Assembly (NCBI GenBank): GCA_902388495.1 | Contig: CABMPP010000003.1 | Span: forward strand, 1 to 64,000 | Length of the DNA: 64,000 bases | Reading direction: 5' to 3' | Source: an uncultured Bacteroides sp. | GTDB taxonomy: Bacteria > Bacteroidota > Bacteroidia > Bacteroidales > Bacteroidaceae | Shown here: positions 54,428 through 62,241 of the stretch, piece by piece | How positions within the stretch are numbered: the stretch's first letter is position 1 | Layout of the letters: each line of letters opens with the position of its first letter | Program-made: the position numbers and the translations under genes | The notes under the pieces: generated by a model | Told to the model about the DNA's origin: nothing | Seen by the model: only the letters and a program-made list of their open reading frames with translations | Database searches by the model: none

Positions 54428-54449
54428 TTGAAAATTGAGAAATAATAAT

Positions 54450-56144
54450 ATGGAAAACTTAATAACAGGCGCAGAAGCATTGATGCGCTCTCTGGAACAT
54501 CAGGGAGTAAAGACCATTTTCGGTTATCCGGGTGGCAGCATCATGCCGGTATTCGACGCCTTATATGACCACCGAAAGAATCTGAATCATATCCTGGTTC
54601 GCCATGAACAGGGAGCAACCCATGCTGCACAAGGCTTTGCACGTGTATCGGGCGAGGTCGGCGTATGCCTGGTGACCAGTGGCCCGGGTGCTACCAATAC
54701 CATAACCGGCATTGCCGATGCCATGATAGACAGTACGCCCGTCGTTGTCATTGCAGGTCAGGTGGGAACTGCTTTTCTGGGTACGGATGCTTTTCAGGAA
54801 GTGGACTTGGTAGGCATCACGCAACCTATTACAAAGTGGAGCTATCAGATTCGCCGTGCGGAAGATGTGGCTTGGGCAGTGGCACGTGCTTTCTATATTG
54901 CACAGAGCGGACGTCCCGGTCCTGTAGTGCTGGACTTTGCGAAGAATGCCCAGACGGAAAAGACGGAATATGTTCCTACCAAAGTAGATTATATCCGCAG
55001 CTATCTGCCCGTTCCCGAGATGGAACCGGAAGCTATACAGCAGGCTGCCGATTTGATAAATGGTGCCGAGCGCCCCTTGGTGCTGGTGGGACAAGGTGTA
55101 GAGTTGGGCAATGCACAGCAGGAGCTTCGTACTTTCATAGAGAAAGCGGAAATGCCTGCGGGTTGTACGCTGCTGGGACTCTCGGCTTTGCCTACGGAGC
55201 ATCCTCTGAATAAAGGTATGCTGGGGATGCATGGCAATCTGGGCCCGAATATCAATACCAACAAGTGCGATGTCCTTATTGCCGTAGGTATGCGCTTTGA
55301 TGACCGCGTGACCGGTAAACTGGCAACTTATGCCACGCAGGCAAAGATTATTCATTTCGATATCGACCCTGCAGAAATAGATAAGAATGTAAAGACAGAT
55401 GTTGCCGTATTGGGTAATTGTAAAGAAACCCTGGCTGCTGTTACCAAACTCCTGAAACCGGCCAAGCATAAAGAGTGGCTGGAAAGCTTCCTTCCTTACG
55501 AAAAAGTGGAAGAGGAGAAGGTGATCCGTCCGGAACTATATCCGTCGGGAGATGCACTGAGCATGGGTGAGGTGATACGTGCTGTCAGCGAAGCTACTAA
55601 CAATGAGGCAATACTGGTGACGGACGTAGGCCAGAACCAGATGATGTCCGCCCGCTACTTTAAATATACTAAAGAACGCAGCATCGTAACTTCCGGCGGC
55701 CTCGGTACAATGGGCTTCGGTCTGCCTGCTGCCATTGGCGCTACCTTCGGACGTCCTGACCGCACGGTCTGCGTCTTTATGGGTGACGGCGGCATACAGA
55801 TGAACTTGCAGGAGCTGGGAACCATTATGGAACAAAAAGCTCCGGTGAAGATGATTCTGCTGAACAATAACTTCCTGGGTAATGTTCGTCAATGGCAGGC
55901 GATGTTCTTCAACGGACGATATTCGTTCACGCCGATGCTGAATCCGGATTATATGAAGATAGCTTCGGCCTATGATATTCCGGCGCAGAAGGTATTTACC
56001 CGCGAAGAACTGAAGAAGGCAATCGACGAAATGATTGCGACGGATGGTCCGTTCTTGTTGGAAGCATGTGTGATAGAAGAAGGTAATGTATTGCCGATGA
56101 CACCTCCGGGTGGTTCGGTCAATCAGATGTTGCTGGAGTGCTGA
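54450..56144 (+). CDS. ilvB: Acetolactate synthase large subunit
   Basis: 564 residues from the ATG at 54450 (an in-frame TTG at 54435 is unlikely). Catalytic Glu in 'RHEQGATHAAQGFARVSG' (about 51-68), 'VTSGPGATNTITGIADAMID' (about 75-94), and the thiamine-diphosphate motif beginning 'GDGGIQMNLQELGTI' (about 446-460) and ending LLNNNFLG. With IlvN it condenses pyruvate with pyruvate or 2-ketobutyrate. ilvN starts 10-19 nt downstream. Confidence 0.97.
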   Translation: MENLITGAEALMRSLEHQGVKTIFGYPGGSIMPVFDALYDHRKNLNHILVRHEQGATHAAQGFARVSGEVGVCLVTSGPGATNTITGIADAMIDSTPVVVIAGQVGTAFLGTDAFQEVDLVGITQPITKWSYQIRRAEDVAWAVARAFYIAQSGRPGPVVLDFAKNAQTEKTEYVPTKVDYIRSYLPVPEMEPEAIQQAADLINGAERPLVLVGQGVELGNAQQELRTFIEKAEMPAGCTLLGLSALPTEHPLNKGMLGMHGNLGPNINTNKCDVLIAVGMRFDDRVTGKLATYATQAKIIHFDIDPAEIDKNVKTDVAVLGNCKETLAAVTKLLKPAKHKEWLESFLPYEKVEEEKVIRPELYPSGDALSMGEVIRAVSEATNNEAILVTDVGQNQMMSARYFKYTKERSIVTSGGLGTMGFGLPAAIGATFGRPDRTVCVFMGDGGIQMNLQELGTIMEQKAPVKMILLNNNFLGNVRQWQAMFFNGRYSFTPMLNPDYMKIASAYDIPAQKVFTREELKKAIDEMIATDGPFLLEACVIEEGNVLPMTPPGGSVNQMLLEC

Positions 56145-56154
56145 TTTTAAATAA

Positions 56155-56724
56155 ATGGATTATATGGACAAGACATTATATACAATTATCGTTCATTCGG
56201 AGAACTTCGCCGGTCTGCTGAATCAGGTGACGGCTGTATTCACCCGTCGGCAAATCAATATCGAGAGCTTGAATGTATCGGCTTCTTCTATCAAAGGAGT
56301 ACATAAATATACCATTACCGCCTGGACGGATAAAGATACCATCGAGAAGGTGGTCAAGCAGATCACCAAGAAGATAGATGTGCTGCAAGCGCACTACTTC
56401 ACCGATGATGAAATCTATCAGCACGAGATAGCTCTTTATAAGATAACGACTCCTATCCTGGAGGAGAAACCGGAAATCTCCAAGATTATCCGTAAATACA
56501 ATGCACGCATTGTAGAGGTGAACGGAGTGTTCTCTATTGTAGAGAAGAATGGCATGAGTGAGGAAATCACGAATCTATATGAAGAGTTGCGCGCACTGGA
56601 CTGTGTACTTCAGTTTGTCCGTTCGGGTCGCGTGGCTATTACTACCAGCTGCTTCGAGCGTGTCAACGAATACTTGGCCGATCGCGAAGCAAAATATCGT
56701 CAAAGCAAACAAACGGAAGAATAA
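56155..56724 (+). CDS. ilvN: Acetolactate synthase small regulatory subunit
   Basis: 189 residues from 56155; an ATG at 56164 is equally possible and gives a start closer to other family members. N-terminal ACT domain ('LYTIIVHSENFAGLLNQVTA', about 7-26, then 'RRQINIESLNVSASSIKGVH'), which binds valine for feedback control, and a C-terminal domain (about 90-175) that activates IlvB. Stop and the next start overlap as TAATG, so translation is coupled to the thioesterase gene. Confidence 0.95.
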   Translation: MDYMDKTLYTIIVHSENFAGLLNQVTAVFTRRQINIESLNVSASSIKGVHKYTITAWTDKDTIEKVVKQITKKIDVLQAHYFTDDEIYQHEIALYKITTPILEEKPEISKIIRKYNARIVEVNGVFSIVEKNGMSEEITNLYEELRALDCVLQFVRSGRVAITTSCFERVNEYLADREAKYRQSKQTEE

Positions 56725-57473
56725 TGAGTGAAAACAGTAAGATAGGTACTTATAAGTTCGTGGCCGAACCGTTCCACGTGGACTTTACCGGACGCCTGAC
56801 AATGGGTGTCCTTGGCAACCATTTGCTGAATTGTGCAGGTTTCCATGCCGGCGACCGTGGTTTCGGCATTGCTACTTTGAATGAGGACAATTATACGTGG
56901 GTATTATCCCGCCTGGCTGTAGAACTGGATGAGATGCCCTATCAGTACGAAGACTTTTCCATTCAGACTTGGGTAGAGAATGTCTATCGTCTTTTCACCG
57001 ACCGTAACTTTGCTCTTATCAATAAGGACGGGAAACGGATTGGCTATGCACGCTCCGTCTGGGCAATGATCAGCATGAACACCCGCAAACCGGCGGACTT
57101 GTTGGCTTTGCATAGCGGCAGCATCGTAGACTATGTGTGCGATGAGCCTTGCCCCATCGAGAAGCCCTCGCGCATCAAGGTTGCTTCGACAACACCGGCA
57201 GCCTCCGTGAAAGCGAAGTATAGCGATATCGACATTAACGGGCATGTGAACAGCATCCGTTACATAGAGCATATCCTTGATTTGTTCCCGATCGAGATGT
57301 ATAAGGAGAAGCGTATCCGTCGCTTTGAGATGGCATACGTAGCCGAAAGTTATTATGGCGACGAACTTACCCTCTTCATGGACGATGCCGGCGACGGTGT
57401 TTATGAAGTGGAAGTGAAGAAGAATGGCAACGAGGTTGTCTGCCGCTCTAAAGTGATATTTACAGAGAAATAA
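56724..57473 (+). CDS. Acyl-ACP thioesterase
   Basis: 249 residues, cytoplasmic. Double hot-dog fold of the FatA/FatB-like family: first half with 'FHVDFTGRLTMGVLGNHLLNCAG' region (about 17-39) and 'YTWVLSRLAVELDEMP' (about 55-70), second half with the catalytic 'YSDIDINGHVNSIRYIEHIL' (about 168-187; Asp, Asn and His in line). It releases free fatty acids from acyl-carrier protein. It is embedded between ilvN (start overlaps the ilvN stop by one base) and ilvC (52 nt), so it is co-expressed with branched-chain amino acid synthesis. Chain specificity cannot be read. Confidence 0.9.
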   Translation: MSENSKIGTYKFVAEPFHVDFTGRLTMGVLGNHLLNCAGFHAGDRGFGIATLNEDNYTWVLSRLAVELDEMPYQYEDFSIQTWVENVYRLFTDRNFALINKDGKRIGYARSVWAMISMNTRKPADLLALHSGSIVDYVCDEPCPIEKPSRIKVASTTPAASVKAKYSDIDINGHVNSIRYIEHILDLFPIEMYKEKRIRRFEMAYVAESYYGDELTLFMDDAGDGVYEVEVKKNGNEVVCRSKVIFTEK

Positions 57474-57525
57474 TAGAATATTAATCAACGGTGGCGTAAG
57501 CCACAAATAAAAACTGAAACAAAAA

Positions 57526-58569
57526 ATGGCACAATTGAATTTTGGCGGTGTTATTGAGAATGTAATGACCCGCGAAGAATTTCCTTTGGAAAAAGCACGT
57601 GAGATTTTGAAAGATGAGACGATTGCAGTAATCGGTTATGGTGTGCAAGGTCCCGGACAGGCTTGTAACCTGCGCGATAACGGCTTCAATGTAATTGTAG
57701 GGCAACGCCCGGGAGCTACTTTCGAGAAGGCAGTAGCAGACGGATGGGTACCGGGTGAAACTTTGTTCGGTATCGAGGAAGCTTGCCAGAAAGGTTCCAT
57801 CATCATGTGTCTGCTGTCCGATGCAGCCGTAATGTCTGTATGGCCTACTATCAAACCTTATCTGACTCCGGGCAAGGCTCTTTACTTCTCTCATGGTTTT
57901 GCTATTACCTGGAACGACCGTACCGGTGTGGTTCCTCCCAAAGATATCGATGTTATCATGGTTGCTCCTAAAGGTTCGGGTACTTCACTTCGTACCATGT
58001 TCCTCGAAGGCCGTGGCTTGAACTCTTCATACGCTATCTATCAGGATGCTACGGGCAAAGCTTTCGACAAGACTATCGCACTGGGTATCGGTATCGGTTC
58101 GGGTTATCTGTTTGAAACGACTTTCCAACGCGAAGCTACTTCCGACCTTACCGGCGAACGTGGTTCGTTGATGGGGGCTATCCAGGGATTGCTGTTGGCT
58201 CAATACGAGGTATTGCGCGAAAACGGCCATACTCCGTCGGAAGCATTCAACGAAACAGTGGAAGAGCTGACTCAGTCTTTGATGCCGTTGTTTGCTAAGA
58301 ATGGTATGGACTGGATGTATGCCAACTGCTCTACTACCGCTCAGCGTGGTGCTTTGGACTGGATGACTCCGTTCCACGATGCTATCAAGCCGGTAGTTCA
58401 GAAACTGTATGACAGCGTAAAATCCGGTAACGAGGCTCAGATTTCTATCGACAGCAACTCTAAGACCGATTATCGCGAGAAGCTGAATGCAGAACTGAAA
58501 GCATTGCGCGAAAGCGAAATGTGGCAGACGGCGGTTACGGTTCGTAAACTTCGTCCGGAAAATAACTAA
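57526..58569 (+). CDS. ilvC: Ketol-acid reductoisomerase
   Basis: 347 residues. N-terminal Rossmann motif 'VIGYGVQGPGQACNLRDNG' (about 36-54) and C-terminal knotted domain with 'DLTGERGSLMGAIQGLLLAQ' (about 207-226), whose acidic residues bind Mg2+. Converts acetolactate or acetohydroxybutyrate to the dihydroxy acids using NAD(P)H. Short class I-like length. Last gene of the operon; a strong terminator follows. Confidence 0.96.
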   Translation: MAQLNFGGVIENVMTREEFPLEKAREILKDETIAVIGYGVQGPGQACNLRDNGFNVIVGQRPGATFEKAVADGWVPGETLFGIEEACQKGSIIMCLLSDAAVMSVWPTIKPYLTPGKALYFSHGFAITWNDRTGVVPPKDIDVIMVAPKGSGTSLRTMFLEGRGLNSSYAIYQDATGKAFDKTIALGIGIGSGYLFETTFQREATSDLTGERGSLMGAIQGLLLAQYEVLRENGHTPSEAFNETVEELTQSLMPLFAKNGMDWMYANCSTTAQRGALDWMTPFHDAIKPVVQKLYDSVKSGNEAQISIDSNSKTDYREKLNAELKALRESEMWQTAVTVRKLRPENN

Positions 58570-58592
58570 TTACAGGTTGTACTGGATATATA

Positions 58593-58636
58593 AAGCCCCC
58601 TTCATTGGCGTATTGCTGATGGAGGGGGCTTCATAT
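58593..58636 (+). terminator. Terminator of the ilv operon
   Basis: Stem AAGCCCCCTTCAT (58593-58605) with ATGGAGGGGGCTT (58619-58631), 13 bp with one G-U, loop of 13 nt; only a short T-containing tail follows. Confidence 0.75.
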
Positions 58637-58732
58637 TATACAGAATATCTTCTCAGTCTAGTTGAACGCTGAATCGTAATATTGTCTATCTTTTATTTTT
58701 TTTTGTCTATTTAGAAATTGATAGGTTAGGGG

Positions 58733-58740
58733 TAAATTTG
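58733..58740 (+). promoter_or_regulatory. -7 element for the BNR-propeller gene
   Basis: TAAATTTG matches TAnnTTTG, 53 nt before the ATG at 58794. A TTTG at 58702-58705 is too far (27 nt) to be a good -33. Confidence 0.5.
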
Positions 58741-58793
58741 CAGCGGATAAAGGAATGTGGCAAAGGTATGATAAAACATTAAAGAGTATCAAC

Positions 58794-60110
58794 ATGAAAA
58801 AAGTAATACTGGCTTTTTATTTATTATTATCGACCTTTTCGTTGTCTGCTCAGACGGCTAAAAGGGAAATCGTTGTAGCACCGGTTCTTTCGGATTTTCC
58901 GGTGGAATTTTGCTTGTTGACTCATGGAGATAAGCAGTTTGTAGCTTATTATGCTCCCGATCATCAGATGATGGTAGCTTCCCGAAATATCAATGAAGAT
59001 AAATGGTTATTTCAACCTCTGCCTTCAAAAATTGGGTGGGACGGTCATAACTCCATTGCAATGAAGGTGGATAGCGACAATCAAATTCATTTGAGCGGAA
59101 ATATGCACGTGGCTCCTCTGATGTATTTGAGAACCACGAAGCCGTTGGATATTACTTCGTTTGAGGAAATTAATTATATGGTTGGTAAGGATGAAATGAA
59201 GGCAACATATCCGGCTTTTATGAATGGGCCGGACAATGCTTTTATTTATCACTACAGAGACGGTGGAAGTGGCGACGGAAATGAGATATTCAATGTTTAT
59301 GATGTGAAGACTCAGACATGGAGCAGGCTCCTGGATAAACCTTTGACTGATGGTAAGGGACTGAGGAATGCTTATATGAGTGGACCGAGCTTGGGGCCTG
59401 ATAATTATTATCATTTGGTTTGGGTCTGGCGGGATTCATATCATTGTGAAACAAATAATCACCTTTCGTATGCCCGCAGCCGTAACTTGAAGGATTGGGA
59501 GAGTGTGGACGGAAAACGCGTAGAACTTCCGATAACGATTGAACAGGAAGAATTGTGGGTTGATCCGGTACCTGTAAAAGCAGGACTTATCAATGGAGGG
59601 GCACAAGCTGGATTCGATAATGAGAACCGTTTGCTTATCACTTATCATAAATTTGATAAGAATGGTAATAATCAGGCATATATAGCCCGGTTTAATCATG
59701 GAGAATGGGAAATCAGGCAGATAAGTGATTGGGATTACAGGTGGTATTTCTCTGGTGGAGGTAGTATCGTTTTTGAAATAGGCATAAAGGGGGCTCAAAA
59801 ATATGGTAATAATCTGGTGAAGGTTAATTATAGTCATGTCAAGTATGGAGAAGGGTATTGGCTGGTTGATGAAAATACCTTGGAGGTGGTTAAGACTGTA
59901 ACAGTAAAATCTCCGTCGGCGAAGGAGACGCCTATGGATAAACCAGCGCTATCTATGATAAAGAAAACGGTAAATGATTGTGGTAAAGGATTTAAAGGGA
60001 AGAAGTTCCGTCTGGAATGGGAAACCTTGCCTCAAAATCGTGATACGATGCGTACAGGAGTGCGCGTTGAGCCGACAATATTGAAGGTTATTGAGGAGAC
60101 GATTCAGTAA
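58794..60110 (+). CDS. Secreted BNR-repeat (BNR_4-like) propeller protein, possible carbohydrate-active enzyme
   Basis: 438 residues from the ATG at 58794, which starts a signal peptide (KKVILAFYLLLSTFSLSAQ); the in-frame ATG at 58755 adds 13 non-signal residues. The body is a seven-bladed propeller pattern of the BNR_4 family: 'GDKQFVAYYAPDHQMMVASR' (about 45-64), 'GWDGHNSIAMKVDSDNQIHLSG' split over about 83-104, 'YPAFMNGPDNAFIYHYRDGGSG' over about 145-166, 'WVWRDSYHCETNNHLSYARS' (about 208-227). Propellers of this type include GH145 and PL24/PL42-type enzymes acting on rhamnose-glucuronate linkages; activity here is unproven. Monocistronic and not next to a SusC/D pair. Confidence 0.7.
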   Translation: MKKVILAFYLLLSTFSLSAQTAKREIVVAPVLSDFPVEFCLLTHGDKQFVAYYAPDHQMMVASRNINEDKWLFQPLPSKIGWDGHNSIAMKVDSDNQIHLSGNMHVAPLMYLRTTKPLDITSFEEINYMVGKDEMKATYPAFMNGPDNAFIYHYRDGGSGDGNEIFNVYDVKTQTWSRLLDKPLTDGKGLRNAYMSGPSLGPDNYYHLVWVWRDSYHCETNNHLSYARSRNLKDWESVDGKRVELPITIEQEELWVDPVPVKAGLINGGAQAGFDNENRLLITYHKFDKNGNNQAYIARFNHGEWEIRQISDWDYRWYFSGGGSIVFEIGIKGAQKYGNNLVKVNYSHVKYGEGYWLVDENTLEVVKTVTVKSPSAKETPMDKPALSMIKKTVNDCGKGFKGKKFRLEWETLPQNRDTMRTGVRVEPTILKVIEETIQ

Positions 60111-60178
60111 TCATAAATAATTATTATAAGATACTTATGAAAAAAGCAGTTGTGTAATTTACTTCTACTTAGGTCAAA

Positions 60179-60211
60179 CAGATGATGCATTTTACACAGA
60201 TGCATCATCTG
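60179..60211. terminator. Hairpin between convergent BNR and helicase genes
   Basis: A perfect 12-bp stem (60179-60190 / 60200-60211) with a 9-nt loop. It overlaps the last codons of the helicase gene, ends on the minus strand in TTTGACC, and is the only structure between the two convergent genes. Confidence 0.4.
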
Positions 60212-62108
60212 ATGAAACAGGCTTTGTCTTGCCTGAAAATTCTATGAACTTCCGGTAGAAAGCATGATGCTCTAATGTGGCTGCTTCTCCTAATATTACC
60301 AGTTTCATGCGGGCACGGGTGATGGCGACATTCATTCTTCGCAAGTCATTGAGAAAGCCGATTTGTCCTTCTTCATTGGCACGGACAAGGCTGATGAAGA
60401 TGACGTCGCGTTCTTGTCCCTGGAAACCATCTACGGTATTCACGGTGAACAGGCTGCGATAAGGCCTGAGTGCGGCATCTGCCTTGAGCTTGTTACGGAG
60501 ATACTGTACCTGTGCTTTGTAGGGAGAGATGATACCGAAATCAATCCGTTCTTCCAGAATCCGGCTTCCGCCAATCCGGTTGATGTAAGCTTTCAGTTCC
60601 AGTAACAGTAAATCTGCTTCTGCTTTGTTGATGCGTCCGAATGTCTCGCCTACAAATTCTTCTTTGAAGTCCATTTCCGAAGTGTCTATCCAGCTGATTG
60701 CACTGTCCCAATCCAGGATTCCCCGGTAACGTACTTCGGGAGCAGCTTCCAACTCTCCGTTATAGAACCATTGGGATGGAAACTTCATGATGTCCTCGTG
60801 CATGCGGTACTGCACCTTCAGCAGAGAGACTACTGCGGGCTTATTGACTACCACTTTCTCCATCAACGTACGTTCCAACCCTCCGCGGGCAGCTTCATAA
60901 CATTTTATGGTAGGTGGTAGCTGGCAATGATCGCCGGCCAATATCACGCGGTCTGCTTTACGGATGGCAATCCAGCAGGCGGCTTCCAATGCTTGGGCGG
61001 CTTCGTCGATGAAAAGAGTACCGAAACGGCGGCCGTTGAGCAGTCGGTGGTTACTGCTTACCAAAGTAGAGGCTATGACGTGTGCCCCATCAAAAAGATC
61101 GGCATTGATTTGTATCTCCAGGGCAGTGCCGCGGTCGCGCAGACGACTCATACGACTGCGTACCCCTTCGCGCTCATCGTAACTGCCACGCCGGGCACGT
61201 CCGCCGAGTTCGCGGAGATTCTTCCGGATGCTCCACAGTTCCGGGTAGAGAGGATGATTCTCAAAACGCCGTTCGTAGGTAAAGGACAGCATCTTATCAT
61301 TGACACGGGTAGGATTGCCGATACGCAGCACATTGACGCCTCTGTCCACCAGCTTCTCCGAAATCCAGTCGACGGCTGTGTTGCTTTGGGCACAGACCAG
61401 CACTTGCGGTTCACGGTGGAGGGTTTCATAGATGGCTTCTACGAGCGTAGTGGTCTTTCCGGTTCCCGGAGGACCGTGCACAATGGCTACGTCGCGGGTA
61501 CATAATACTTTGTTTACAGCCGTTTCCTGCGTTGAGTTCAGCCAGGGAAAGCGCACGGGATAAAGTTCACGAAACCCGGCTTTGGCTGTTCCCAATAGAA
61601 TATCCCTCAGCTCGGACAAACGATTGCCTTTTGCGCGAAGCACATCTTCCAAAGCCTCGAACATCGTTCGGTAGGACGTTTCATCAAAATAAAGTTGTAC
61701 ACCGAGGTTTTCTGCTTCTTGTACTTCCATGATGGCGCCTGCTCCAGGCATCACCACTACCATCCGTGCTTCATCTGCATAACTGACAGTGGCAATAAAA
61801 TTCATATAGGAGATTCTTCCATCAGCAGACTGACGGAAAAAACAAACGGGGCGACCGAACTCAAAATTATGTTCTATATCAGTATTTTCACTACGTGTAA
61901 TCTCTATTACTAACTGATTCAGTGAATTATAGTAACTTCGTCCCGGAGTGGCAGGATACCAGCAAAGGCCGCGTTTCACTTTTCGGGCAACACCCATATT
62001 TTCTGTTTGCCGCTTAAATTCCTCCTTTTCGTATTCGTACTCCATACGCAGCAGGAGTTGATGCTTCTGGAGATGTATGGTGGGACTGTTTGAATCTTCT
62101 TCTTTCAT
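60192..62108 (-). CDS. SF1 (Upf1/IGHMBP2-like) DNA/RNA helicase
   Basis: 638 residues, cytoplasmic. Helicase motifs in order: I 'VHGPPGTGKTTTLVEA' (about 211-226), Ia 'VLVCAQSNTAVDWISEKL' (about 236-253), II 'LFIDEAAQALEAA' (about 366-378), III 'ILAGDHCQLPPT' (about 390-401), V 'NTVDGFQGQERDVIFISLVR' (about 565-584) and VI 'RMNVAITRARMKLVILG' (about 599-615). The N-terminal 200 residues hold the beta-barrel seen in IGHMBP2/Hcs1 relatives. Substrate (DNA or RNA) is not known for the bacterial members. Divergent from aconitase with 133 nt between. Confidence 0.9.
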   Translation of the reverse strand: MKEEDSNSPTIHLQKHQLLLRMEYEYEKEEFKRQTENMGVARKVKRGLCWYPATPGRSYYNSLNQLVIEITRSENTDIEHNFEFGRPVCFFRQSADGRISYMNFIATVSYADEARMVVVMPGAGAIMEVQEAENLGVQLYFDETSYRTMFEALEDVLRAKGNRLSELRDILLGTAKAGFRELYPVRFPWLNSTQETAVNKVLCTRDVAIVHGPPGTGKTTTLVEAIYETLHREPQVLVCAQSNTAVDWISEKLVDRGVNVLRIGNPTRVNDKMLSFTYERRFENHPLYPELWSIRKNLRELGGRARRGSYDEREGVRSRMSRLRDRGTALEIQINADLFDGAHVIASTLVSSNHRLLNGRRFGTLFIDEAAQALEAACWIAIRKADRVILAGDHCQLPPTIKCYEAARGGLERTLMEKVVVNKPAVVSLLKVQYRMHEDIMKFPSQWFYNGELEAAPEVRYRGILDWDSAISWIDTSEMDFKEEFVGETFGRINKAEADLLLLELKAYINRIGGSRILEERIDFGIISPYKAQVQYLRNKLKADAALRPYRSLFTVNTVDGFQGQERDVIFISLVRANEEGQIGFLNDLRRMNVAITRARMKLVILGEAATLEHHAFYRKFIEFSGKTKPVSSDDASV

Positions 62109-62241
62109 GGCTGCAAAGGTAATAATTCTTCGCTTTCGGTGGAAGAAATGCTTTATTTTGTTAAACTTTTCCTGCTTTTCATTTGTTTATTATATTAATT
62201 TGTAATCTTTACAATATTGAAAAACAAAACAAATAGTGGTT

